64,000 nt of DNA from Crocinitomicaceae bacterium. Its GTDB lineage: Bacteria; Bacteroidota; Bacteroidia; Flavobacteriales_D; Crocinitomicaceae. The stretch is from assembly GCA_023957475.1 (NCBI GenBank), contig JAMLHA010000010.1, positions 1-64,000 on the forward strand, written 5' to 3'. A model generated the notes under the pieces. The model was not told the origin of the DNA. It saw nothing but the letters and a program-made list of their open reading frames with translations, and made no database searches. Both the position numbers and the translations under genes were made by a program. The first letter of the stretch is position 1. Each line of letters opens with the position of its first letter. This document shows, piece after piece, positions 34,148 to 41,564 of this stretch.

Positions 34148-34181
34148 ACCATGATTTTAAAGATTAAATGATTACTTGATT

Positions 34182-34562
34182 ATGAAACATGAGGATTTAA
34201 CTAGAAAAATTATTGGATGTGCAATGGAAGTACATAAACAGCTAGGCAATGGCTTTCAGGAAGTTATATACCAAAGGGCACTTTCTATCGAATTACAATT
34301 ACAAGGCTTGGAATTTAGCAGAGAACACGAAATGCAAATACAGTACAAAGGACATGAAATTGGCACTAGACGTGTTGATTTTTTTGTAGAAAATGTAATA
34401 ATGGTGGAATTGAAAGCAATCATTAATTTGGAAGATGTACACTTGGCACAGGCAATGAACTATGTGGAAGCCTACGATTTGGAAATCGGACTGCTTCTCA
34501 ATTTTGGGGCAAAAAGCCTACAATTCAAACGGGTTCATAACAACAAAAAAGAAATCAAGTAA
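34182..34562 (+). CDS. GxxExxY protein
   Basis: 126 residues from ATG 34182 (an upstream TTG at 34176 is also in frame). The family motif is GNGFQEVIYQRAL, with a PD-(D/E)xK-like core RVDFFVENVIMVELKA and the late INLEDVHLAQAMNYVEAYDLEIGLLLNFG. Such proteins are common in Bacteroidota and occur near or inside R-M loci; the activity is unproved, though the core resembles nucleases. It stands between hsdM and hsdS with gaps of 34 and 2 bases, so it is part of the operon. Confidence 0.85.
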   Translation: MKHEDLTRKIIGCAMEVHKQLGNGFQEVIYQRALSIELQLQGLEFSREHEMQIQYKGHEIGTRRVDFFVENVIMVELKAIINLEDVHLAQAMNYVEAYDLEIGLLLNFGAKSLQFKRVHNNKKEIK

Positions 34563-34564
34563 TC

Positions 34565-35809
34565 ATGCCAATCAAAAATAATCAAGGTTCAGACAACATA
34601 CCACAATTGCGTTTCCCTGAATTCAAAGACAAATGGAATGAGGAAAAAATGGGTGAAATATATTCATTCAAAGTAACAAACTCACTTTCAAGAGACAATT
34701 TGAATTATGAGGAAGGAACTGTAAAAAATATACATTACGGAGATATTCACACCAAATTCCAAACGCTTTTTGATATTACAAAGGAAAATGTTCCTTTCAT
34801 TAACTCTGAGATTTCAATTGATAGAATTTCAGAGGATAACTATTGCAAGGAAGGCGATTTGATACTTGCAGATGCTTCCGAAGACTTAAATGATGTAGGT
34901 AAATCAATTGAGGTATTTAATTTAAACAACGAAAAATTGTTAGCAGGACTGCATACCATTTTAGCAAGACCTAATTTGGAAAAGTTCGATATTGGTTTTG
35001 GTGGATACTTATTCAAGTCAAATAAAGTAAGAACGAAAATTCAGAAAGAGGCACAAGGCTCAAAAGTGTTGAGTATTTCAGCAACACGACTATCAAATAT
35101 TTCTTTAGACTTTCCTTCAAAAGACGAGCAAAAGAAAATTGTGGAGTGCTTTAGTTCCATTGACGAAAAAATCCAAGCCCTCAAAAAGAAACACAGTCTT
35201 TTAGAGCAATACAAAAAAGGCGTAATGCAAAAACTCTTTTCGCAAGAAATTAGATTTAAGGATAAAAAAGGAAATGATTTTCCGGAGTGGGAAGAAAAGC
35301 AAGTTAAAGACTTATTCAAAGTTACAAGAGGTGATGTACTTGCAATGTCATTAGTTAGCGATGAAATAGAAAACGACCATATTTATCCAGTCTACTCCTC
35401 GCAAACAAAAAATAGAGGATTAGCAGGTTACTACAATGAATACTTATTTGAAGATGCTATAACTTGGACAACGGACGGTGCAGGTGCAGGAGATGTCAAT
35501 TTCAGAGAAGGAAAATTTTATTGCACAAATGTATGTGGAGTTTTATTGAGTGAAGAAGGTTATGCTAATCTATTTATAGCAGAATTGCTCAATTCAGTTT
35601 CAAGAAAATATGTGTCTTATGTTGGAAATCCCAAGTTAATGAATAATGTAATGGCTGAAATTTCAATCATTATTCCAGTGTCTGTTGAAGAACAACAAAA
35701 GATTTCCAATTTTTTAAAATCACTCAATTTAAGGATTAAGCAGTTAGAAATTGAAATTGCCAAAACAGAAAATTGGAAAAAAGGGCTTTTACAAAAAATG
35801 TTTTGTTAA
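34565..35809 (+). CDS. hsdS: Type I restriction-modification system, specificity subunit
   Basis: 414 residues with two target-recognition domains. TRD1 covers about 10-180 and opens with LRFPEFKDKWNEEKMGEIYSF. A coiled-coil spacer follows (EQKKIVECFSSIDEKIQALKKKHSLLEQYKKGVMQKLF), then TRD2 from about 240 (FPEWEEKQVKDLFKVTRG) and a second helix (VEEQQKISNFLKSLNLRIKQLEIEI). The repeated ends (KKGVMQKLF and KKGLLQKMF) are typical of HsdS. It defines the bipartite DNA target. The target itself cannot be read from sequence. Confidence 0.93.
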   Translation: MPIKNNQGSDNIPQLRFPEFKDKWNEEKMGEIYSFKVTNSLSRDNLNYEEGTVKNIHYGDIHTKFQTLFDITKENVPFINSEISIDRISEDNYCKEGDLILADASEDLNDVGKSIEVFNLNNEKLLAGLHTILARPNLEKFDIGFGGYLFKSNKVRTKIQKEAQGSKVLSISATRLSNISLDFPSKDEQKKIVECFSSIDEKIQALKKKHSLLEQYKKGVMQKLFSQEIRFKDKKGNDFPEWEEKQVKDLFKVTRGDVLAMSLVSDEIENDHIYPVYSSQTKNRGLAGYYNEYLFEDAITWTTDGAGAGDVNFREGKFYCTNVCGVLLSEEGYANLFIAELLNSVSRKYVSYVGNPKLMNNVMAEISIIIPVSVEEQQKISNFLKSLNLRIKQLEIEIAKTENWKKGLLQKMFC

Positions 35810-35904
35810 GGAATGAAGCAGACGAAAGACATATTAAAAGCCCTGAAAATTAATGGCATTAAAAATTTAACTTTGAAAATGTTTACAGAATTCAAAAAAA
35901 GTAT

Positions 35905-35912
35905 TACCTTTG
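35905..35912 (+). promoter_or_regulatory. -7 box ahead of the tandem hairpin RNA
   Basis: TACCTTTG fits the Bacteroidota -7 consensus TAnnTTTG and lies 11 bp before the first hairpin unit. No good -33 TTG stands at the right distance. Confidence 0.45.
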
Positions 35913-35917
35913 CACTA

Positions 35918-36044
35918 ACAGTACCTGTGTTGCTTCCCGTTAGAACAGCTCACGGGTCTTTCTTTTTTATAGGGTTTACCACAAAATTAATACACCTCTT
36001 CTGCCTCTCCACGATGCACACTGAAGGGGTCTTTTCTTTTAATA
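35918..36044 (+). ncRNA. Two tandem hairpin units upstream of the Abi gene
   Basis: Unit 1: ACCTGTG (35923-35929) pairs with CACGGGT (35951-35957). Unit 2: ACCTCTTC (35994-36001) pairs with GAAGGGGT (36023-36030). Both loops are 21 nt, both 3' arms end in GGGTCTTT with a T-rich tail, and the units are 71 bp apart. Loop sequences also agree in part (TGC-YT-YCC, then ACA or CAC and CT). The repeated architecture indicates a structured RNA rather than a protein gene. Its place directly before an Abi_2/AbiF-like HEPN gene suggests the guide-like antitoxin RNA described for AbiF systems. Confidence 0.6.
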
Positions 36045-36056
36045 ACACATTGCACA

Positions 36057-36950
36057 ATGGCTAAACCTTCACATTCAATACAACAACAAATTGCTTTACT
36101 ACAAAGTAGAGATATGCAATTTAGAAACATTGCAGATGCTCCCCATTTTTTAAGTAATATTAGCTATTATCGATTAAAAGGCTATTGGTGGGAGATGCAG
36201 GAAGATAAAGTAAATCATCATTTCGCCCCCAATAGTTATTTTGAAGATGTAATTGATTTATACAATTTCGACAGGCATTTCAGGCTTATTGCTTTTAATG
36301 CCATAGAAAGAATTGAAATTGCATTAAGAACTAAATTGATTTATCACTTATCACAAACTTATGGCTCGCATTGGTATTTGATACCTTCTATATTTCAGGA
36401 CCCAAAAAGATTTAATTCTTTCTTAGGCAAAATCAATATGGATATGAGTAATAGTAGTGAAGAGTTTATTGTAAAGCATTTTGATAATCATCCTGATGAA
36501 ATGCCCGAAAGTTGGAAAGCTCTTGAAGTATTAACATTAGGTACTTTATCAAAATTGTATAGTAATTTAAAACATCAGCTTCCAGAGAAAAATAAAATTG
36601 CAAACGAATTTGGATTGAATAATCAAAAATATTTAGTGAGTTGGTTATTAACCATCACAGTAATTAGAAATATAATAGCTCACCATAGCAGATTATGGAA
36701 TAGAGTAATAATCAATAAATATGATTGGCCACCAACATCACCTAAACCTATATTAAATTATATCCCAAACAATCATCAACGCAGAAAGATATTTCCAATT
36801 CTTTCTGCCATTATTTATTTGAATGATGAAATAAGCCCAGGTCATCAAATTAAACAAGAACTTTTTAGCCTATTTGCAAAATTCCCTAATGTACAATTAA
36901 GCAAAATGGGATTCCCTGCAAATTGGCAAAACGAACCCCTTTGGAAATAA
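36057..36950 (+). CDS. Abi_2 (AbiD/AbiF-like) HEPN protein
   Basis: 297 residues. The Abi_2 family start is evident (QQIALLQSRDMQFRNIADAPHFLSNISYYRLKGYWW, FEDVIDLYNFDRHFRLIAFNAIERIEIALRTKLIYH). The HEPN ribonuclease motif R-x4-H is RNIIAH at 204-209, in ITVIRNIIAHHSRLWNRV. Family members are abortive-infection proteins, and the HEPN motif implies RNA cleavage. It lies between hsdS and hsdR, two bases before hsdR, and behind the tandem hairpin RNA, so it is an R-M-embedded toxin candidate. Confidence 0.87.
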   Translation: MAKPSHSIQQQIALLQSRDMQFRNIADAPHFLSNISYYRLKGYWWEMQEDKVNHHFAPNSYFEDVIDLYNFDRHFRLIAFNAIERIEIALRTKLIYHLSQTYGSHWYLIPSIFQDPKRFNSFLGKINMDMSNSSEEFIVKHFDNHPDEMPESWKALEVLTLGTLSKLYSNLKHQLPEKNKIANEFGLNNQKYLVSWLLTITVIRNIIAHHSRLWNRVIINKYDWPPTSPKPILNYIPNNHQRRKIFPILSAIIYLNDEISPGHQIKQELFSLFAKFPNVQLSKMGFPANWQNEPLWK

Positions 36951-36951
36951 T

Positions 36952-39882
36952 ATGAGCAGACAATCCGAACAAATATTAGAAGAACAATTAATTGCCCAAT
37001 TGCAAAAATTGGGTTATAGCTATGTTGTAATCAACAGTGAAAAGGATTTATTGCTCAACCTGAAAGGGCAATTAGAAAAACATAATCAAGCTGCACTTGC
37101 TAAAACAGGAAGCGAACAACTCACCCAAACAGAGTTTGAGAAGATTTTAAATTTATTGAGTAAAGGTTCCGTTTTTGAAAAGTCAAAAATGCTTCGCCAA
37201 AAGCAGCACCTTGTTCGGGATAATGGCGACAATCTTTATTTTGAATTTCTGAATGTAGAGCATTGGTGTCAAAATCAATATCAAGTAACCAACCAAGTAA
37301 GCCAGGAAGGGAAATTTAAAAACCGTTATGATGTAACCATTCTCATAAACGGTTTACCTTTAGTTCAAATAGAACTCAAACGCAGGGGCTTAGAACTTAA
37401 AGAAGCCTTCAATCAAATTAATCGCTATCAAAGACATTCATTTGGTGCAAATTCGGCTTTGTTTCAATATGTGCAGATTTTCATTATCAGCAACGGAGTA
37501 AATACAAAGTATTACGCCAACAACCGAAATCAAAGTTTCAAACAAACCTTCTATTGGACTGATGTAAACAACAAACGACTTTCCAATATTTTAAATGGCT
37601 TTACCGATACCTTTTTAGAGCCTTGCCATTTGAGTAAAATGATATGCAAATACATTGTATTGAACGAAGCCTATAAAATTCCAATGGTGCTTCGTCCGTA
37701 TCAATTTTACGCAGTAGAAGCCCTAATTGAAAGAGTAAAAAACTCAACCAAAAACGGCTATATATGGCACACCACAGGTTCAGGCAAAACCCTAACCAGT
37801 TTTAAAGCCAGTCAGATTTTGATGAGTTTGCCACAAGTTCACAAAGTGGTTTTTGTGGTAGATAGAAAGGATTTAGATTACCAAACCACCAAGGAATTTA
37901 ACAGCTTTCAAGAAGGTTGTATTGACGGAACAGACAACACCCAAAACTTAGTAAAGCAGTTTACAGGAACTTACGTTGATAAAAAAGGAGAAGCCAAAAA
38001 TTCAAAACTCATTGTTACCACCATTCAAAAACTCAATACAGCCATTAGCAAATTGAAGTATGAGGCGAAAATGGCTGAACTCAAAGATAAACGCATTATA
38101 TTCATATTTGACGAGTGCCACCGAAGCCAGTTTGGAGACACCCACAAACGCATAAAAGATTTCTTCAACAATGCCCAAATGTTTGGTTTTACAGGTACTC
38201 CCATTTTTGCGGACAATGCAGCTAAAAACGAACACGGCAAACGAACCACCAAAGATTTATTTGAAGACTGTTTGCACAAATATGTGATTACAGATGCAAT
38301 CAAAGACGAAAACGTGTTGAAGTTTTCTGTTGAATATGTGGGCAGATACAAGCACAAAGACGGAAGAGAAACCAATATTGATATTGAGGTAGAAGACATT
38401 GACACCAAAGAGTTGATGGAAGATGAAACCCGTTTAGAAAAAATAACGGATTACATTATTGCACACCACAACCGCAAAACACATAGCCGAGAGTTTACGG
38501 CAATGTTTTGTATCAACAATGTGCCAACGCTTATCAAATACGTTGACTTATTCAAAAAGAAAAAAGCGGAAGGTTTACACAACTTGAACATTGCAACCAT
38601 TTTCAGCTACGGAGCAAATGAAGATGATGCAGATGCAAATGGTTTTATAAACTTTGAAGAAAATTTTGATAGCGTTGATTTCAATGTAGTTGCCGAGCCA
38701 ACAGTAGAATACAATATCAATCAACACAGCCGAGATAAATTAGAAGAATACATACAAGATTACAACAAACTTTTTGGCGACAACTTCACAACCAAAGACA
38801 GTCAAAGCTTTTATAACTATTACAACGACATTTCAAAGAAAGTAAAAGAACGTAAAATTGATATTTTGGTAGTTGTAAATATGTTTCTCACAGGTTTTGA
38901 CAGCCCGACATTGAACACATTGTACGTTGACAAAAACCTAAGGTATCACGGACTTATTCAGGCATATAGCCGAACGAACCGAATTTTAAATGAGCAAAAA
39001 AGTCAGGGCAATATTGTTGCGTTCCGCAACTTGAAAAATCGTACAGACGAAGCCATTACTTTATTTAGCAACAAAGAAGCTATTGAAGTAATCATAATGA
39101 AACCTTATGAAGACTACACAGCCAAGTTTGATGAAGCGTTTGAGCATTTAATTTCACTAACGCCAACAACAGACAGCGTTGATGATTTAGAAACAGAAGA
39201 TGACGAACTTGAATTTATAAAAGCATTCAGAGATTTGATGAGAATAAAAAACATTCTCACCGCTTTTACAGACTTCAAATGGACGGACTTGAAAATGACT
39301 GAACAGCAATTTGAAGATTTTAAAAGCAAGTATCTTGACCTTTACGATAAAGTAAAAAGCAATCACCAAAAAGAGAAAGTTTCCATTTTGGAAGATGTGG
39401 ACTTTGAATTGGAATTAATCCACCGTGACGAAATCAATGTTGCTTATATCATTCAGCTTTTAATAAAACTCAAAGCACAAGCACAAAAAGACACGACCAA
39501 AGCCGAGCAAGAAATATTCAACTTGTTAAGCACAGAAACGACTTTGCGTAGCAAACGAGAATTGATAGAGAAATTTATCAAAGAGAATTTGCCAGTAATA
39601 GTTGACACAGACGAAGTTGCTCCTGAGTTTGACAAGTTTTGGAACGCAGAACAACAAAAAGCATTTAACAAACTTGTAGAAGAAGAAAAACTATCAGCAG
39701 ACAGAACAGAAAAACTCATTGAGGACTATCTATTTGCAGAACGACCACCATTGAGAGACGAAGTATTAGAACTCATTGACGGAGCAAAACCAAGTTTACT
39801 TGAACGCAAAAAATTAGGCGATAGAATTTTAAAAAGAATTATGGACTTTGTAGAGACATTTATTAACGGAATGACAGGATAG
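36952..39882 (+). CDS. hsdR: Type I restriction-modification system, nuclease/translocase subunit
   Basis: 976 residues. The N-terminal nuclease domain carries a PD-(D/E)xK site (NRYDVTILINGLPLVQIELKRRG, about residues 123-145). The SF2 motor follows: Walker A IWHTTGSGKTLTSF (about 275), DECH box FIFDECHRSQFGD, motif III GFTGTPIF, and late motifs VVNMFLTGFDSPTLNTLYVDK and IQAYSRTNRI. The C-terminal helical region binds the methylase core. It starts one base after the Abi stop codon. Order here: hsdM, GxxExxY, hsdS, Abi, hsdR. Confidence 0.95.
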   Translation: MSRQSEQILEEQLIAQLQKLGYSYVVINSEKDLLLNLKGQLEKHNQAALAKTGSEQLTQTEFEKILNLLSKGSVFEKSKMLRQKQHLVRDNGDNLYFEFLNVEHWCQNQYQVTNQVSQEGKFKNRYDVTILINGLPLVQIELKRRGLELKEAFNQINRYQRHSFGANSALFQYVQIFIISNGVNTKYYANNRNQSFKQTFYWTDVNNKRLSNILNGFTDTFLEPCHLSKMICKYIVLNEAYKIPMVLRPYQFYAVEALIERVKNSTKNGYIWHTTGSGKTLTSFKASQILMSLPQVHKVVFVVDRKDLDYQTTKEFNSFQEGCIDGTDNTQNLVKQFTGTYVDKKGEAKNSKLIVTTIQKLNTAISKLKYEAKMAELKDKRIIFIFDECHRSQFGDTHKRIKDFFNNAQMFGFTGTPIFADNAAKNEHGKRTTKDLFEDCLHKYVITDAIKDENVLKFSVEYVGRYKHKDGRETNIDIEVEDIDTKELMEDETRLEKITDYIIAHHNRKTHSREFTAMFCINNVPTLIKYVDLFKKKKAEGLHNLNIATIFSYGANEDDADANGFINFEENFDSVDFNVVAEPTVEYNINQHSRDKLEEYIQDYNKLFGDNFTTKDSQSFYNYYNDISKKVKERKIDILVVVNMFLTGFDSPTLNTLYVDKNLRYHGLIQAYSRTNRILNEQKSQGNIVAFRNLKNRTDEAITLFSNKEAIEVIIMKPYEDYTAKFDEAFEHLISLTPTTDSVDDLETEDDELEFIKAFRDLMRIKNILTAFTDFKWTDLKMTEQQFEDFKSKYLDLYDKVKSNHQKEKVSILEDVDFELELIHRDEINVAYIIQLLIKLKAQAQKDTTKAEQEIFNLLSTETTLRSKRELIEKFIKENLPVIVDTDEVAPEFDKFWNAEQQKAFNKLVEEEKLSADRTEKLIEDYLFAERPPLRDEVLELIDGAKPSLLERKKLGDRILKRIMDFVETFINGMTG

Positions 39883-39891
39883 CCCAAGCAT

Positions 39892-39957
39892 TTGGTGGCA
39901 CATTTGCAAAACCGCACAAGCCCACGCTAAAGCCATGTTTTGCAAAAGAGCCACCAA
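39892..39957 (+). repeat. Second-type palindrome after hsdR
   Basis: TTGGTGGC (39892-39899) pairs with GCCACCAA (39950-39957), and TTGCAAAAC (39904-39912) with GTTTTGCAA (39937-39945). The core resembles the palindrome at 28222-28292 (shared ACATTTGCAAA and TTTGCAAAAGAGC). It starts nine bases after the hsdR stop and has no recombination boxes. Confidence 0.65.
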
Positions 39958-40018
39958 GCCAACGCACCAAAAACAGACACGAAATGACACGAACAAACAC
40001 GACAGAAAAGAAGGGCGA

Positions 40019-40155
40019 AGTGCTAACAGCGGTTTTGCGTAATGGCGGGTGCAGTGCTTCGTATGACAGTTTTGTGGTAGGTTCAAGTGCAGTACTTCGA
40101 TTGAACTTTTGTGCTAAAAATCCCCCACAACGCAAAGCCGCAAACCGTTGGCATC
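40019..40155 (+). other. attC-like site 8 (closes cassette 8)
   Basis: 137 bp. Left box AGTGCTAAC (40019-40027), exact complement of the cassette start GTTAGCACT at 32375. Right box region GTTGGCATC (40147-40155). Inner arms GCGGTTTTGCGTAATGG and CCCACAACGCAAAGCCGC pair well. The centre shares AGTGCTTCGTATGACAG and TTTGTGCTAAAAAT with other sites. Confidence 0.83.
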
Positions 40156-40272
40156 AGGCGGGGCGTACGTACACGTTCGACACTTTTTTTATATATTTAT
40201 ACTCTATCTCTCGCACGGAATTTTCAGCGGAAAATCCCGCCCGAACGCCGAACCGAGGCAGACGTTATACAC
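40137..40272 (+). other. Merged attC-like site 9 at the array end
   Basis: GTTGGCATCAGGCGGG (40147-40162) pairs imperfectly with CCCGCCCGAACGCCGAAC (40236-40253), and the region ends with the box GTTATACAC (40264-40272). No separate left box is visible: the left arm overlaps the right end of site 8. It looks like a hybrid left by deletion between two sites. The following bases (AAGCGTAGGACGACC) resemble the start of cassette 1. Confidence 0.55.
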
Positions 40273-40303
40273 AAGCGTAGGACGACCGAACTACACAGAC
40301 AAT

Positions 40304-40388
40304 TGTCTTGTCCTAAAATAAGTTTACACATTTAAAGAATTTAAAATGCGTAAAAATGAAAAAAGTAAAGTTATTTTAGGACAAGACA
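40304..40388. mobile_element. MITE-like element or insertion sequence remnant
   Basis: Perfect 18-bp inverted repeats, TGTCTTGTCCTAAAATAA (40304-40321) and TTATTTTAGGACAAGACA (40371-40388), enclose 49 bp without coding potential. Their form (TGT start, ACA end) fits terminal repeats of an insertion sequence. I see no clear target duplication. The rest of the gap to 40563 holds nothing recognisable. Confidence 0.6.
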
Positions 40389-40563
40389 GAATAAAAATTT
40401 CCTTCTCTTCTGAAAATAAAAAAATACGCAAACGCACAAACCAACACGACAATAAAACCAAGACTTGACAACACGACAGACAGAACGCCAGCCCATAATC
40501 GAGTTGCCTGCCCTACCCGATTCAATCAACAGGGAGAGCTTCGAGTGTTTAAATTTGTTTTTT

Positions 40564-41547
40564 CTAAAAATAAATCCATTTTCCACTCCATTTGTTTCCT
40601 GTGACAACAATGGTAGGAAATGGTAATTTCAGATAATTGAATTGCTTTACAATTGCTTTTAGCCATTTTTGTTTGATGGGCAGCTTACTAAAGTCAATAT
40701 CCAATGAAAACAATACTTGCCTTTTTGCTTCAAAAGTGAGTGGTGTTCCAAAATCCGTCTCAACTGTATAAAAATTATCAGAACCATGCAATTTAGCATC
40801 AACACTGTAACCTATAGAAAAACACAACCAAGCAGGAAATTTTGAGTTTTTTAGAAAAGAACCCGGGCTTACACTCAGCCAATACGTTTGTCCATTGTAA
40901 TCTTTCAATAATCGTTCTGGAAAGGTGCTTCCCAACGTATTTGGTCGGTATTGAGCATAAGGAGAATTGTGGTAAGAGAATTTCAAAAGAAATCGCTGAT
41001 CTTCCCAAGCCAATTGTTGCGCTAAATAAACACCAGAACCCAAAAAATTAGCTCCCATATCGCTCCAAGAAAAGCCCCATTTTTTTCCGGTTGCATCCAA
41101 GCATTCTAAGGTGAATTGATAACCAAAACCAACACCAAACCCCATCAATGCGGCATATTCATTCTTCCAACCCGACCATTTATACAAATCTCCCATTAAG
41201 GAAGATATTTTATTAGCCGTATAGAAATGCCCCATTTTATCCATTTGCAGCCATTCTCTTGAATCATCAAACGAATGCCATGGAGATTTTTCCATTCCTT
41301 TGTACCAAATTTGATGCAAACCAATCATGCTACCCGCCCAAGCAGTACCAATTCCAACTGTCACACCAATGGTTCTGCCTTTGTTGTATGAAAATTTAGC
41401 TGGTTGTTTCAATAGGGAATCCGTAACAAGATTATCTTCTTGTGCGTGACAAAAGAATGTCGCAAACAGTAAAATAAATATGGTATTTTTTGGAATCACT
41501 ATACGAAAGTAAAAAAAATCCCCCGATAAACTACCGAGGGATTTCAA
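40564..41547 (-). CDS. DUF2279 family protein, exported
   Basis: 327 residues as drawn. The conserved core is WHSFDDSREWLQMDKMGHFYTANKISSLMGDLYKWSGW, then FGVGFGYQFTLECLDATGKKWGFSWSDMGANFLGSGVYLAQQL, typical of DUF2279 (YfiM-like) proteins. The first 16 codons overlap the terminator of the neighbouring operon (41510-41543); the GTG at 41499 (VIPKNTIFILLFATFFCHAQ, a good signal peptide) may be the true start. The protein probably sits in the outer membrane or periplasm. Function unknown. Confidence 0.78.
   Translation of the reverse strand: MKSLGSLSGDFFYFRIVIPKNTIFILLFATFFCHAQEDNLVTDSLLKQPAKFSYNKGRTIGVTVGIGTAWAGSMIGLHQIWYKGMEKSPWHSFDDSREWLQMDKMGHFYTANKISSLMGDLYKWSGWKNEYAALMGFGVGFGYQFTLECLDATGKKWGFSWSDMGANFLGSGVYLAQQLAWEDQRFLLKFSYHNSPYAQYRPNTLGSTFPERLLKDYNGQTYWLSVSPGSFLKNSKFPAWLCFSIGYSVDAKLHGSDNFYTVETDFGTPLTFEAKRQVLFSLDIDFSKLPIKQKWLKAIVKQFNYLKLPFPTIVVTGNKWSGKWIYF
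41510..41543 (-). terminator. Terminator of the RRM-hydratase operon
   Basis: On the minus strand an imperfect stem (AATCCCTCGGTA with TATCGGGGGATT) is followed by eight T. It lies 22 bp after the hydratase stop codon. Confidence 0.75.
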
Positions 41548-41564
41548 TTTTAAACAGATTTCTC

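Larger units (their letters stand above)
17228..40272 (+). mobile_element. Integron-like cassette array
   Basis: 23 kb in which every gene is on the plus strand and which is partitioned by attC-like palindromes at 21325, 23004, 23954, 24708, 28323, 29844, 32247, 40019 and a merged one at about 40137. In six of eight segments the nine bases that open the segment are the perfect reverse complement of the left box of the palindrome that closes it (17228/21325, 21452/23004, 23130/23954, 24081/24708, 28449/29844, 32375/40019). This is the signature of cassettes inserted by recombination at G^TT. Segments 5 and 7 break the rule and may be fused cassettes with a lost site. The tyrosine recombinase sits at the left end. 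Confidence 0.82.

Noticed and set aside
35813-36064. An 83-residue reading frame between hsdS and the Abi gene
   Set aside because: It runs through the promoter box and both hairpin units; the composition is not protein-like and the repeated stem-loops explain the stretch better.
40304-40388. Rho-independent terminator reading of the 18-bp inverted repeat
   Set aside because: The loop is 49 nt and no T run follows directly; terminal repeats of a small mobile element fit better.
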